From positions 24,131,371-24,195,370 of the forward strand of contig OX637405.1 in the NCBI GenBank assembly GCA_951799425.1: a DNA stretch of 64,000 nt. The letters run 5' to 3'. This stretch comes from Ilex aquifolium (lineage: Eukaryota > Streptophyta > Magnoliopsida > Aquifoliales > Aquifoliaceae). The position numbers were made by a program, and so were the translations under genes. The notes under the pieces were generated by a model. It had not been told where the DNA came from. It made no database searches and was given only the letters and a program-made list of their open reading frames with translations. Below, piece by piece: positions 47,383 to 60,601 of the stretch (positions are counted from its first letter, which is position 1; each line of letters begins with the position of its first letter).

Positions 47383-50310
47383 CTTCTGGTCGAAAAAAGG
47401 TTGCAACCTTGTAGCAACGTGGTAGCTTTTGGGGCAGAATTCCTTGATCATTGGCAGATTCGAAAGTTCTAGTTCAGTCAAAAGAGGGAACTCAATGCCA
47501 TCAATGTTTTCACAGAAACAAATGAGGCTTGGTAGACTCCATAGCTCTAAACTCTCTAGTTTGGGAAATATGATCTTATCAGTTACATTTTCATCTCCTC
47601 TTTCATTTGAAAAGACTTCTTGAATCATCTCACAAGAATATATCTTAAGTTGTTGGAGTTGCATCAAACTTCTAGCTGCTGATTGCGAAAAGAGATTTCC
47701 CAATTTTGCACAGGAGTCTACGTCAACGCGTTTGAGATTGCCAAGGAAAACATTTTGAGTGGGACCCTTCCACAAATGTATTAGTGAAGGTAACAGATTC
47801 AGCTTTACCACATCTAGTTCCTTGAAGGACCCCGCAGGAAGTTGGCCGTGACAAACCTCTATTAAATTAGCCACATATGTAAGATTAAGTGAATTCAAGA
47901 TTGGAAAAATACCAATGCTAGGTGAGCGCCAATCCGTTGTATTCGCAAGATACTCCAGCGTACCACAATTTGTAATTTCCAGTTCCTTCAAGTGCCTAAA
48001 ACCCTCCCGATCCAACTCATTCACTACACTCTTTGAACCATCCAAATCCAAGTGTAGATGTTCAGAATTCTTTATTAGTAGAATAGTCCAGTCTGGTAAA
48101 GGAGTGATTGTTGGGAGGCTGACCTGCATAAATTTCTGGTAATCACATGCTCCAACAACTGAAGTAGTACGACCAATACATATGGCGTATGTTGTTAGCT
48201 TTGACCAAAAGCCTAGGTTTGTTGGCACAAGCTCCAGTTCCGGTAAGCTAATTTCTAAATTAGTGAAATTGGACAAGGACACCAGCTCTTTGAGAATCAC
48301 ATTACTGCATTCTTTGCCTTCTTCTTCAGCCTCCCATCTAAATTTTTTCAAGCTTCCCATGTATAATTCTTCCAATCCGACTAACCCTGAGATGACACCT
48401 GGTGCAATTGTTGTGAGATAAAGACAGTCCCTCAGCTCTAGCAACCTCAGATTAAGCAATCTTCCTATTTCCTTTGGTAACACATCAATAGAGGAACGAA
48501 CAAGGCTGAGGATTTCTAGATTCACTATCCCTCCAATTAAAGTTATATCTTTAAGTGACTTGCAATTTTTTAGATGCAATGTCCGAAGGTTTTTCAGGAG
48601 TCCAAGTGATGATGGCATTGATGGTATCTCATTGTGCTGCATATCAATATCTAAAACTTTGAGGTTGCTCAGTTCCATTAAAAAACTGTGTAGTACCTTC
48701 AATGGACATTTGTTACATACCAACCGCAACAACTCAAGTCTTGGACACTTCCCAGGAAGCTCGGTAATCTCATCTGTTATTATTGACATTGCAGTGTAAT
48801 CTTCATGTGCCTCTCTGCTTCGCCACCTCTTCAGGTTGACATCATGGCTTATCATAAAAACATGTTCACCCTTCGAAGCAATTGATATGGCCACATCACG
48901 AATAACATCATGCATTTTGACATGCTTTGTACTGTCACTATCTAGCAATAGGAAACGATCTTTAAGTCTCTCAATCAATGTGCAAACCCTGTTTCTTGCT
49001 TGTTTGACTACTTGGATGCCTCCAAATATATCGAGACCCATTCCATACCTAACCAGATCTTCTAATGGGATATCAAAATCTTCAGGAAATAAACAACAAT
49101 GCAAAAAGAGAGGCTCGCCTTCTGGAGATTCTAAACGATTGTAACTCAGCTCTAGTGGTAGGTATAAATCTCTTTTCACTTCTGGGCTAGCGCTGGGGAT
49201 AGATCTTTTCAATTGTACGAGTGCATCTTCCCACACAGGCTTGCTTTTATTTTCCAATGCTCTACCAACAGTAACAAGAGCAAGTGGCAAACATTTGCAT
49301 TCATTTTCAACTAATTTTGCCACTGGAAACAAGTCAGGAGCTTCAACAGAATCACCTGCCATCTCTTTGAAAAGACTCCATGCTTCGTCTTTAGATAAGA
49401 TTCCAATTGTGAAAACCTCAGCTTTCATCGTAGTGCAAACATTTTGATTCCTTGAAGTCAATATAACTTTTGACCCATCATGACCTGTTCCAAAAGGGAT
49501 TCCTAATTCCTCTAGATCAAGCCTTTCCCAAAGGTCATCTAAAATTATAAGGAATTTCTTTCCATTTAGTCTGTCATGTAGCCGATTTGCTCCAACGGAC
49601 AGAGTGTCTTCTTCGAGTTTCAGACCTAATGATTGTGCAATTGCGCATTGTAGTTTTTTTAGGTCTGGTGATTGAGAGACAACTACCATGACGACCTCAT
49701 CAAAGAGTTTCTCTTTTTTGGCCTCATCAGAGAGTCTCTCTTCTTTGGCCCATTGCAGTATTTCTTTCGCCATTGTTGTCTTACCCACGCCTCCCATTCC
49801 ACATATCCCTACCACATTGACGTTGCTATTCTTCACAGCTGCCATTATTCCTTGCTTAATTGATTTTCGGGATTCGAATTCTCGGGATTTGAATTCTGCC
49901 CCCACTGGAGGTTTACGGACTGACATCCTACTGAAGTTTCCGTTTCCTGTGAGCGTAGTAAGAACTGGGATCTTCTCCTTCGCAGTACTGCTTCGCCAGT
50001 AACGAGGCACCAGACAAAATGGAGACAAACACCGTTTGCTTTCTCTATCTTCATCTTCTAGAAATGTTTTTGCCTCTCCCAGGGATGCATCTGCAGTTAA
50101 ACACCAGAGCCCAACATCAGGTAGGATAGTTTCTCCATTCCGTTCAGCGTCATCAATCTCTTGTTGCACAGTACGTCTCCTAGCTTCTAGATTCCCAACT
50201 TCCTCTCCAAATTGCTGGATGTTGTTGTCATAGTTCTTCAGGAAAGAAAAGACCTCCTTGATTGGAATAATCCCAAGGACTAGTTTAGCTACGTCCATTA
50301 TTATTGTCAT
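47383..50310 (-). CDS. CC-NBS-LRR disease-resistance protein, exon 1
   Basis: Intracellular immune receptor, RPS2/RPS5/At4g27190-like. It is expected to sense pathogen effectors directly or through a guarded protein and trigger defence by ATP-dependent NB-ARC switching. The exon encodes 976 residues before a phase-0 donor (CAGAAG then GTACATAC). Residues 1-150 are coiled-coil-like. NB-ARC motifs: P-loop GMGGVGKTT 171-179, kinase-2 FLIILDDLW 253-261, RNBS-B SKVILTSRN 280-288, GLPL-type motif CLPLA near 340, RNBS-D CCLFPEDFDIP near 405-415, MHD 466-468. Leucine-rich repeats follow from about residue 520. The first G of GLPL is C here; otherwise all motifs look intact. Translation may start at 50310 or at the second methionine at 50298 (MDVAKLVLG). 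The open frame continues to 47152, but that part is intronic. Uninterrupted, so probably functional if the 3' end is intact. Confidence 0.9.
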
Positions 50311-50888
50311 AGTATGTTTTTTTTTCTTTCCTTTTTCTTCCCTTTTCCTCTAGAGCAGCGATATTAAGCAGTCAACAACTTGATCAGCAACACCAATATC
50401 ACTTGGACCTTTTCAATAAAAAAAGGAGGATGTCAATTGCATCAATTAATGACGGTGCATTTTTCAACAAAAGAGGAATAAATCAAATGCCAACAAGCCT
50501 TAATCACCCCCGAATCCCCTTTGTTCTACTAGTCAAATTAAAATTTAGTGACTAGATGTAGGAGAGTGCCCCCCACACTGATATTTTTAGTAAAGTATCA
50601 TGTCAAATTCTTCGTTCTATAGAGTGTATTCAATCACTTTACACATGATATGTTGTATAGTCTAATAAGTTCTCAATAAAATTGAAAACATTAATTTTGA
50701 CTTGTGGATATTAATAATATTTCTTTCAATAGAAATAAATCAAATACATGTTCTTTTGCAACTTTCTACAAAAAAAAAAAAAAAATTATGTAACCATGCC
50801 ATCATTCGCCTGTCACTACTAATGTGGGAAAAAAATCAACTATACCATTGAGAAAGATCTGATTAAAGCAACTTATTTAAAAAGTTAC
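50311..50888. other. Upstream region of the CNL gene
   Basis: About 580 bp separate the CNL start from a Gypsy LTR. Next to the start codon is a purine-rich tract on the minus strand (pyrimidine-rich on plus, 50315-50352), a plausible 5' UTR. No confident TATA box or other element was identified. Confidence 0.4.
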
Positions 50889-51475
50889 TGTTGGGAAGCT
50901 TGAACGCTAATCCTAGTAATTAGCCCTGCCCCAGCTAATTGACTCTTGGATAAAGACAAGAGGATAAACTTATCCATCATTCAAAAATCAAAAGATTTCC
51001 CAGTTGAATCACCAATCTCCATTTAAAAGGAAAGAGGTTAAGACACCTCACCGTAGAGGAGTTTCAACCTCCTAAACAACTAGGGATGGAGTATTTCCCG
51101 CCTCATAGGATGAGCAGGAAGATCAGACTCCTCAAATAGAAGGAGTTTGACTTCTCAAATAGCAAATAGAGTCCACTCTCCTAAGGAACGAATTCCCAAA
51201 CTATAAAATGGAGCTCGGGGGAATCATCAAAGGTACACAACTCCACTCCTAAATATCCCTCTCCAACTTTAATTAGATTTCTAACTTAAGCATCGGAGGT
51301 CAACCCCTAGAGCCCCCCTCCCTCCAATCTTTGACTTTTTTTTAAGGGTTACCAGCCATTCGAAAAGCTAACTTGGATCATCAAAGAGCTGGGATGGACC
51401 TTCAGAAAGTTGACTAGGAGGCCAATAGAGTTTAACCTAACTTATGTGGAGGTCGGGAAAAATTTTGTACCAACA
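50889..51475 (+). repeat. Tat-type Gypsy 5' LTR
   Basis: It runs from TGTTGGGAAGCTTG to TTTTGTACCAACA, 587 bp with matching TGTTGG/CCAACA ends. It is followed by GTTTGACGCCGTATGTGG, a one-base variant of the TGGCGCCGT primer-binding site common in plant Tat/Athila elements. Confidence 0.7.
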
Positions 51476-51989
51476 GTTTGACGCCGTATGTGGAAACAAC
51501 GGAGAATTTCGTATGTTCTCATAACCTTGAATGGTGACTACCAGATTGATGGATGTGACCAGAAATAATCTTCCCAAGGAACAATGGTTCCAGGAGTTGC
51601 TCGAAGAATATAATCATGACCAGGAGCCCCTCAAACCAACCAGAGACAAGGAACTTTGAAAATGCTAAATCTGGAGAGGATTATAACATAATGAATAAGA
51701 CAAAGGAAGGTTTGACCCAATAAAATCAGTAAATATTACAAATGCTCGTTGGCCAGCCTCCTCAACAGGTCTCTCATTTAGGAGAAACTCAGTGTGATCA
51801 AGCAATAGACGACCACAACCACAATGATACCTCCCGCCAGCAAGAGGAAAACAGTACCCTAGACTGGAAGTTCAGGGACGTTAATGATCGCATCAGAGAT
51901 GTGCTTAACACAATTAAAATCAGTGCTCTAGAGACTATGGAGACCTTGGTTCAACTTTAGAATATCCATTCTAATATGATGTTACACAT

Positions 51990-53703
51990 TATCCGTTGAC
52001 TCCTAAATTTAAATTGCCTATAATAGATAGCTTTGATGGGCAGAAAGATACTTGGACCATCTAAAGACTTATAAGTCTCTCATACTGCTTCCAAACGTTC
52101 CAAACTAGATCATGTGCTGAGCTTTAACACAACGGTGGAATAGGTCCTCTTCCAAGTGCAAGATGACAAAGTTCTCTGAAGGTTGCGAACACCAGCATCC
52201 CTTAGGGAAAATAAAGGTAGAAGTTGTCGAGTAAGGTCTCGCTAAATTGGCTAAGCGTACCATACATCGGATATCGCTCGGAGCAAGACCAGTTGCTGGA
52301 TTAAGACTAACAAACCGACCATTCCTTATCAAAGGCCCAAACTTCAGGAGGTTCGGCAACCAGAGGTGAAATTAGCTCGGTGCGATGAGTCTCTTCAAGA
52401 ATAGCTTGATTGGACCAAGATATGGAAGAAATCAGCCTGGTACATCAAGGAAAGGTGCCCAGACACAACCCACCAATTAATTTTTCAGACAAAGACCTTA
52501 AGGGATTTTGCTTTCCACATGATGACATCCTCTCATCTCAATAATTGCATCAAATCACACTATCAGCAGGGTCTTGATAGATAATGGAAGCTCAACTGAT
52601 ATAATCTTTAGAAATCACTTTCATCAGCTAAACGTAGGATGGTGCAACTTGAGGCCCATCAAAGCTCTCCTCGTTGGTTTCTTAGGGGAAAAAGCTTATC
52701 CATTAGGAGTACTTTCCATCCCAATCACCCTAGGGAATTCCCCTACAGAGGTCACCCACTTGGTGGTTTCGTGGTAATGGACTACCCCTATGCATAAAAT
52801 ATTATCCTCAGGCGACTAACTCTCAATGCTTTAAACACAGTCCCTTCGACATACCACATTCTTCTTCGATTTCCCACAAAGAATGGGCTAGGAGATTTTG
52901 GTGCGATGAAGCCATGGCTAGAGAGTCCTAAGTGGCTTCAACCAAAAGTAGCACATCAGTTGAGACATGCTAGGTAGAGAACATTGACCTAAGGAAGCTT
53001 GAAGAAGAGAAAAAAGCTTGCCCAGTGATGGAGCTGCTCCCAATAGCCTTGGGAGGAGACTTGTATCGAATAACATACATGGAATCCGAGCTTCCAAAAC
53101 ATGTTAGAAGCAAGGTAGGGGAATTCTTGCACAATAATATGGACATATTTGTCTAGAGCCATGAGGACATGCTTGGAATAGATCCTTAGGTAATGGTTCA
53201 CTGGCTCAACGTAGATCATTCTTTCAAACCAGTTAGGCAGAAGATGAGGGTGTTTGACCCAGACAGAGCTAGGGCTATGCCTAAAAAGGTGGACAAGATC
53301 TTATATACTTAGCCTTATCATAGAAGTGCCCTACCCAGAGTGGTTGGCCAACGTGGTCTTGTTCAAAAAACACAATAGAAAAAATTGAGGTTTTGTATAG
53401 ATTTGAAAGATCTCAACAAGGCTTGTCCAAAGGATTGCTCCCCACTCCCAAGAATTGATTTCCTTGCAGATGCCACAACATAAATTCAACTACTAAGCTT
53501 TATGGATGGATTCCATGGGTACAACCAGATCCCCATGCATCTGAATGATAAAGAGAAGACCTCATTTGTTACATAGCAGGGGTTTTACAGCTACCAAGTA
53601 ATGCCCTATGGTTTGAAGAAAGCTAAAGTTACATATCAACATTTGGTCAACCAGATTTTTGAAGGCTTAATTGGGACGGCTATGGAGGCTTATATCGATT
53701 ACA
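51990..53703 (+). pseudogene. Tat gag-protease-RT remnant, upstream part
   Basis: Readable only as blocks across shifting frames: the gag core near 52010, protease at about 52560-52775 (open frame of 67 codons), and RT from about 53150. Stops occur at several points, and the RT breaks off inside its catalytic box at the Copia target site (TTACA, 53699-53703). Confidence 0.75.
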
Positions 53704-54180
53704 TGTAAACTTTGTTTGATCAAAGAAATCAATCAGACCCTAATTCCAAGATCTAGAATAATCATGATTTTCACATTATCAATTATGCGGAATTAAAAAC
53801 ATCATAACATCATAATCAACATAACTGGAGCCATAATCGCAAACCTTGAATTACTTGATCAAGAATTGAACCATCCTTTGGTGTAACCTAAAAATCGGTT
53901 TCTCTCTCTTGACCTTTATTCTTACAATACAGAACTCGATGGAGCATGTGTATATTTATCGGTAGAGAGGGGACCGGTTCCCTAGTTCAACATAAACTCT
54001 ACTATTCATCAAAGTAGAACTTTAGGAAACCATTTATTCTCATTGACCAATCAGAAATCATTAGTTATACTGGTTAGATTAGAATTTGTAACCTTATCAT
54101 TATATAACCAAAATTAATTATCTGATAATAATCAGTAAAATCACATGTGCCAAATCAAGTGAGCCACATTAATTCTTACA
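53704..54180 (-). repeat. Copia 3' LTR (left copy)
   Basis: It begins TGTAAACTTTGTTTG on the plus strand and ends ATTAATTCTTACA. Pairs with 62215-62691. Confidence 0.9.
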
Positions 54181-57100
54181 TTCTCCCACTTGGCCCATAT
54201 GATTATCTTACAATTGGGTCTAGCATGGTTTACATAAACGTGCAATAAATTCAATCCATCACTACCCTAATTTGGTCATCATAATATCACAATTAAACAA
54301 TCCACTAATGCGAGTCATGGCGGTTGTACATCATTAACGCGATATAGTCCCTTCCATGTACCACAATACTAGCAATCTGTCTAACGTCACCTATAATTGA
54401 GAAGTATATATAAAATAAGGTCCAACAATAATGCCTTGTGCTGAAGGCTATTCTTTTTATATTCAATCAATTTTATACATGTACGTACATTCTGAAAAAA
54501 CAAGAAATATCGTAAACAGTTCAATTAAGAACTGAAAATGTCAAATAAATAATCATTATGCAAAATCCACAGCATTAAGTGAACAACCATTATGAGCTAC
54601 AATCAAGACTCATTATGTTAACATCTTTAAATGTCTTTAGTAGCACTTTCTTTAATGGATTTGCAATCATGAGCTTCATGCTATTATGCTCTATAGACAC
54701 TTAGCAAAAAACACATGCGAAATTATCACGATAAGTTCCCAGTGACTAGGCCATAAAGTCGACAATTCCAAGTCCTGAGATTAGAATTTCGCATCCATAA
54801 TCCATAAACTGTAGCCTCAAAACAAGCCACAATTTAATTTTCATAATTGTCAATTACCACCAGATGATTAGACTTCTTAAATGTGAACATATAATCATTC
54901 ATACATTGTAAATATCTTGTAAGCTCGTAATGATCCATTTCAGGATCGATTCGGTATTTACGTAATTTACCAACTGCAAGAATAATGTCCGACATTATAA
55001 ACATAAATGTATACATAAAACATTATGCAACAAAACATAAGGAATCTATTACATTCTTTGGACATTCTTACTGCTAACTTATTCATTTTACTTAAATTGG
55101 AGTAACATTAGCTAAATAGTTTTCCACATTAAATCTCTATAGAATTCTTCTTATATATGCTTTATAAAACAACCCAAACAATCTATGTGATCGATCCTGG
55201 GACATTTAAATTACAATCACATAGGTTGTCTCACCATATCTTTCATTTAATATTTATAGAGAGAAACATAATTTCATGTAACAATCTAAGATTACTTATG
55301 ACAAACAACACAATATCAACATATAGAGTGAAAAACCTTACTGCCACTAACTTTAAGATATATATACACCAATAATGGTGCTTTCCTTAATACTTAAAGA
55401 AGAAATGGTATCATTGAACTTAAAATACCATGGTGGAAAAATTTCTTTACATCTATATATTGAGCTATTAAGTTTGCAACTCAAGAATTATTTCTCTTAT
55501 TGAGAACCCTTTAGGTTAATCTTTATAGACTTATCCACCTAAACTTTATTAAGAATAGTTTTCACATTCATATGGGTATAACTCTAAATCATAATGAGCT
55601 ACCAATGTCATAATGATTATTAGTGAGCCCTTCTTGTATACATGATAGAAGACTTCTATGTAATCAATATCTCATTTATGAGTGAAACCATTGGCCATAA
55701 GTTTGACTTCATATCTAGCAAGATTTCAAACTTCATTATGGTCTGTTGGTTTCAATTAAATCATTCATGGCATCAATCCAATTAGCAAAGTCATTACTTT
55801 TTATGGCTTGTGAAAACGAAATTAAATCTTTACCTATCCCTAAATCAAAATCAGATTCTTGTAGATATATCATGTAATCATTCGGAATAGCTTATCTTAT
55901 TTCTATTAGAGATTATCTTAATGTTACTCATGTAATTTTTCTACTTTGATTTATTGGTGACAATCTCAATATGAAGTGGTTAATCATTAATTTGTTGTTC
56001 AACATTGTCAAATCATTCAACAATTGTGGGAACAACATCATTACAAGTTATGGGTATAACCACTTTCAATGTGATTTATCACTCCCACTGATTTCATCAT
56101 TCTTAATAAATCTGACATTATATCAATACATATAATTCTCATACTGTAGGTAGGATAGTAGAACCTATATCCTTTGGAATTTTTTTTCTGGTAAACGATA
56201 AAGTTACTATTAATCGTTCTAAAATCCAATTTCTTTTCAGATGTCTCAAACTCCAAGGGCATTCATCCATAAATAAGAGTAATGAGAAATCACGTAATAT
56301 ACTCCTAATCATTTCTACTATGTTGTTATTATGCTTATTAGTCATACCATTATGCTACCACATACTAGACATAGGGCGTTAAGTAGAAATACTATACTTT
56401 TCAAGGAGTTTAATAAATAGATAAAGTCATTATCTTTAACCATCATACATTCCCTAATATGTATCACCTATCCATGACTTCCACTTTTCTATATAACTAC
56501 CTTTCAACTTTAATAAGATGTACCTTAATGACGTTCTCTACTTGAAATTTTTATGTAGTATATTGAGATAACAATAATGTGAAAAATCATCCATAAATAT
56601 GATACCAAATTCTTTATGTGTCTGTATAGATAAGTTTAAAGAGTTTTACACTTCTAGAACCCTTTTTTGGTGTGTTTGATTAATTTTTCCTTAATAGAAT
56701 ATGTACACACTAAATCAATAAAATTTTAGATTAAAAAAAATATTATATTTGATTAGTTTCTTCAACCTTTCTCTAATTATGTGACCTAGTCATTTATGTC
56801 ACAACAGAAAGAATTTTTCATTTATCGGACTACAGTAGGTTCTAAACATTATGATGCAGGGTTAAAAGAGACTCAAAAAATAAATCATTATGCTTTAATT
56901 TATACAAACCATTTTGAAGAATACCAGAATGCTAAAAAAGGTATTCTTAAACAAACTAACAATTTATTATCATATTTGAAAAGATTAATAATCATCATGA
57001 AGTTTAGATAAGAAAATCAAACTTCAAAATACTAGGAACATAAATTATTATATAAATTATGATTGATATTTAGAAACAAACAAAAAGTCCCAACCATCTT

Positions 57101-58636
57101 AAATTGGGCTTTGACCTGATTAATCATAGATATCAATTTATGATTTAACATTTTGAGTTATAAGAAATCCCTAACATCGAATTTGAAACATTTGTTGTAG
57201 CCAATTCAAGTCGATCCATAATGTGCTACTAGAATATTCTTCTTTAAGGTTTGATTCGAAACATACAAAAGCTTTAATGCTTATCTTTCTTTTCGAATCA
57301 TGCCATTCGTTTATATCAATCATTTTAAAAATGTCTCAACATTTACATAAATGACACATATTATTTATTTCTCTTATGAGCCTAAGTAGCTAAATAGACT
57401 CTTGTTCTTAGAATAGTACCGTAAGTTCTTAAATCTTGTTTCTTCTTGAACATACATAATAGACATACATTAGCATACTACATAACATCAATATAGGTTC
57501 ATATCAAGAGACGAAGAGTTTAAATTAAATTACATAAAAGAACTCGTCTATCCTTAAAACCATCAACTTAGTAGCTAAAATTATGAGGACATATTTATGC
57601 ATCCCACATGTACTATCAAATTTCATAATGGTAAGTTCAGCCATTAGTGTCCAATAAGAAACTCATCAATAGTTCAATAACATTCTTGCATAACTATATA
57701 ACATTAATAAGCATTATCCATCTGCGAAAGTCTTAACTTAATATTATTCATAATTATCATTCGCATAAACATAATGCCTAGTCTATTTGATCCCTTAGGC
57801 TTTGTGCAGAGCCCTTTTCATTAGAACTACTTGATTTAGTAATAGCAGTTAAGTGTCAGACAAGTAGTCAAAATACATAAGTGAAATTGAATTTGTTCAC
57901 ATCAATATGAAAATACTCATTCCATTAAGTATCGAACTAGACAAAGTATGCGATTGTAACAATACATGAACTAACAATAAAAGAAGGTAAATGCTCACTA
58001 CATTAATACTTTGAGTCCTCTATAAGTTTAACCATGAGTTAGAATAAATACATATTCTAAGAAGTAATAAGTAGTACTATTGTGACTTTCCTTTGGGTAG
58101 TAATCACGATAAGGAAGACGGATAAGGAAGACGGTAATCAACCACTGTCATTTTGTGATGTTCTCATGCAAGTACAACACCTAATACATTAACCATTATG
58201 GTGATTCTCTCTCACCTAATAGGACTAATTGATAATATATTCATAATTAGGTAGGCCTGTCACCTTTGGGCATCTGTTCCACACCCATTATGAATATACA
58301 CCAACCATTCTATTCCAATTAATTAATCATTTGAAAGGTGGTGCACCTTTGGGCCGATTCCTAATATCCAAATGATCAAGAAACTGCGATTTGCAAGTCA
58401 TTATTTTTAATACCTGGATAATGGGTATTAAATATCAATTATATGACTTAATACTTATTAGTCATTCTAGTTGGGCCACTTTGGTAGCTACCGAACTATA
58501 TCATAATATAAACATTAAATCAAAATAATGACGTATAAACAATTATTTTAATATCACAAGATAATGGATATTAAAATCAATTATGCGATTTGATATCTAA
58601 GCCATTTTAGTTGGGTCACTTTGGTGACTACTGAAC
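54181..58636 (-). pseudogene. Decayed Copia internal region
   Basis: Only short blocks can be read. Near 55560-55720 the minus strand gives the reverse-transcriptase region, and near 55755-55790 a WIDAMND-like lead-in. Frames are broken everywhere. The part nearest the PBS (from about 57000) has no coding signal and probably includes the untranslated leader. Confidence 0.6.
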
Positions 58637-59446
58637 TGTAACGCCCCAAATACCACCCTGGACGGCCTTACACTATGAAACCATTTATGTCATGAGAGCA
58701 ACTAAATATATATCCATCAAATAAGAAACATTCTTAATATTAACAAAATTTGGGCAGAGTCTCCTTTGTACAGGAAGCTCCACCCAAAAATCACAACCTG
58801 TGCAATTCTATTCACTTGACCACACCGGGTCCATTTAACCATCCAATAGCAATAACATTTCTATTTATCATCTATACTATCCTTAACATTATCCCAAAAG
58901 AAAATAGGCCAAGCAATGGCATTTACATTCCAAGAGGATTAAAGTACACTTGCAGCGGAATAACAAAATACTAGACTTTACAAGGTTCAAAATGAATATC
59001 CTAGTCTAGAACAAAAGAAAGTGTCGCTCTAGGCGTCCACCTCGGGATCCACACTCCCGTCCAGGGGAGTCTCCCAAGTAGCGGGCTCCTCGACCCCTAC
59101 GTCCTCCTCTTGTAGGTAATCTGAAAAATGTTAGCGGTAGGGGGTGAGCACAAAGCTCTGTAGAACAATTCTCTCAAACCCATACAAAGTTTAGAAAAGC
59201 ATTTAAAACGGTCGGTCTCATTTCACAAATATCATACATAACTTTTGAAGTAAAGCAGTGTCATTTAATAGATCTCAAGTTTACGGAACAACGGTAATTG
59301 AATGAGGAAAAGAAACCACTATACATTTAGCAAACCATTTCCAAATATAATCCAATCCTCCATTCACAATTTCCAACAATTCTTTGGGTAGGTGGCATAC
59401 TTTAGGGTAACCTCCACCCCCCCGTTTAGGTCATCTTTGATTCTCA

Positions 59447-59904
59447 AGCATCCTTACAAGGAACCTCTTGAGAATGGGTGAGCATCCTTACAAGGAACCT
59501 CTCACAATTCACTTCATGGCTTCCCAAGCATCCTTACAAGGAACCTCTTGGGAAGGAGTGAGCATCCTTACAAGGAACCTCTCACAATTCACTTCATGGC
59601 TTCCCAAACATCCTTACAAGGAACCTCTTGGGAAGGGGTGAGCATCCTTACAAGGAACCTCTCACAATTCACTTCATGGCTTCCCAAGCATCCTTACAAG
59701 GAACCTCTTGGGAAGGAGTGAGCATCCTTACAAGGAACCTCTCACAATTCACTTCATGGCTTCCCAAGCATCCTTACAAGGAACCTCTTGGGAAGGGGTG
59801 AGCATCCTTACAAGGAACCTCTCACCCTTAATGTTTTGTTTCTCAAGCATCCTTACAAGGAACCTCTTGAGAAGGAATGAGCATCCTTACAAGGAACCTC
59901 TCAC
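59447..59904 (+). repeat. 80-bp tandem repeat with twelve 22-bp cores
   Basis: The core AGCATCCTTACAAGGAACC(TCT) occurs twelve times. It alternates with a 12-bp spacer (like TGGGAAGGAGTG) and a 24-bp spacer (CACAATTCACTTCATGG...), giving about six units of 80 bp. The units are almost identical. The open frame across them (59708-60226) is a by-product of the repeat. Confidence 0.93.
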
Positions 59905-60306
59905 TCATGTTCATCCAAACACCATACAAGAAATACCATACCAACAATTTTCTCAAATAACAAACAATTCCACAAATCCCCCAATTTATCACAATTTCCC
60001 CAAATCCACAATTCTCACAAGTGATATTTCGATAGAGCAATTTAAGAAAACATATACGAGAGATCATTCACAATATCATTTTAATTCCCAACACCAAGCA
60101 CTAGAGTTTTCAAAACCAAGATTGAGTGAATATAGAGAGGAAAATCCATATTTCTCAAAAACTAGAATTGAGATTAAAAACAAGAGATTTAGTAGTTACC
60201 CAACCATAACATTGTTTAAAACATGATAATATTTGCATAGACATCAAGAATCAAAAGGTTTCCTAACATACATCTAGGATTTTAAGTCAAAAGATACATA
60301 TACACC

Positions 60307-60338
<32 letters not shown>

Positions 60339-60566
60339 GCCCTAGCCTCAATGAACAAGAGTGAGAGAAAACCCCTACCTCTTCCTTAGTTTGGTGTGAA
60401 GACCTTGAGGATTGATCTACTTTGAGGTGAGAATCCCCTTCCTTCTTCCTCCCCCAAGGCTCTCTAGGGTTAGAAATGGGGAAAATGGGTGAAGGAGACG
60501 GTTTTGGTGTATTTAGAAGGCAAGAATTGGGAAAAATCGCGAACTGATCTGGGTATATATAAATGG

Positions 60567-60601
60567 TACCGTCCGGACGGTGCCTTGGGCGTCCGGACGC
60601 T
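60567..60601. promoter_or_regulatory. GC-rich palindromic boxes in the solo LTR
   Basis: ACCGTCCGGACGGT and GCGTCCGGACGC lie 12 bases apart. On the LTR's own (minus) strand they stand immediately upstream of TTTATATATACC, the probable TATA box. A regulatory role is inferred from position. Confidence 0.45.

Noticed and set aside
48182..50233. Plus-strand frames opposite the CNL exon
   Set aside because: Shadows of the resistance gene in other frames; no independent support.
59447..59904. Regular repeats considered as a CRISPR array
   Set aside because: The spacers are themselves repeated, and the context is a plant LTR.
59708..60226. 172-codon frame with repeated peptide
   Set aside because: Generated by the 80-bp tandem repeat in the solo LTR; the repeat period explains the openness.
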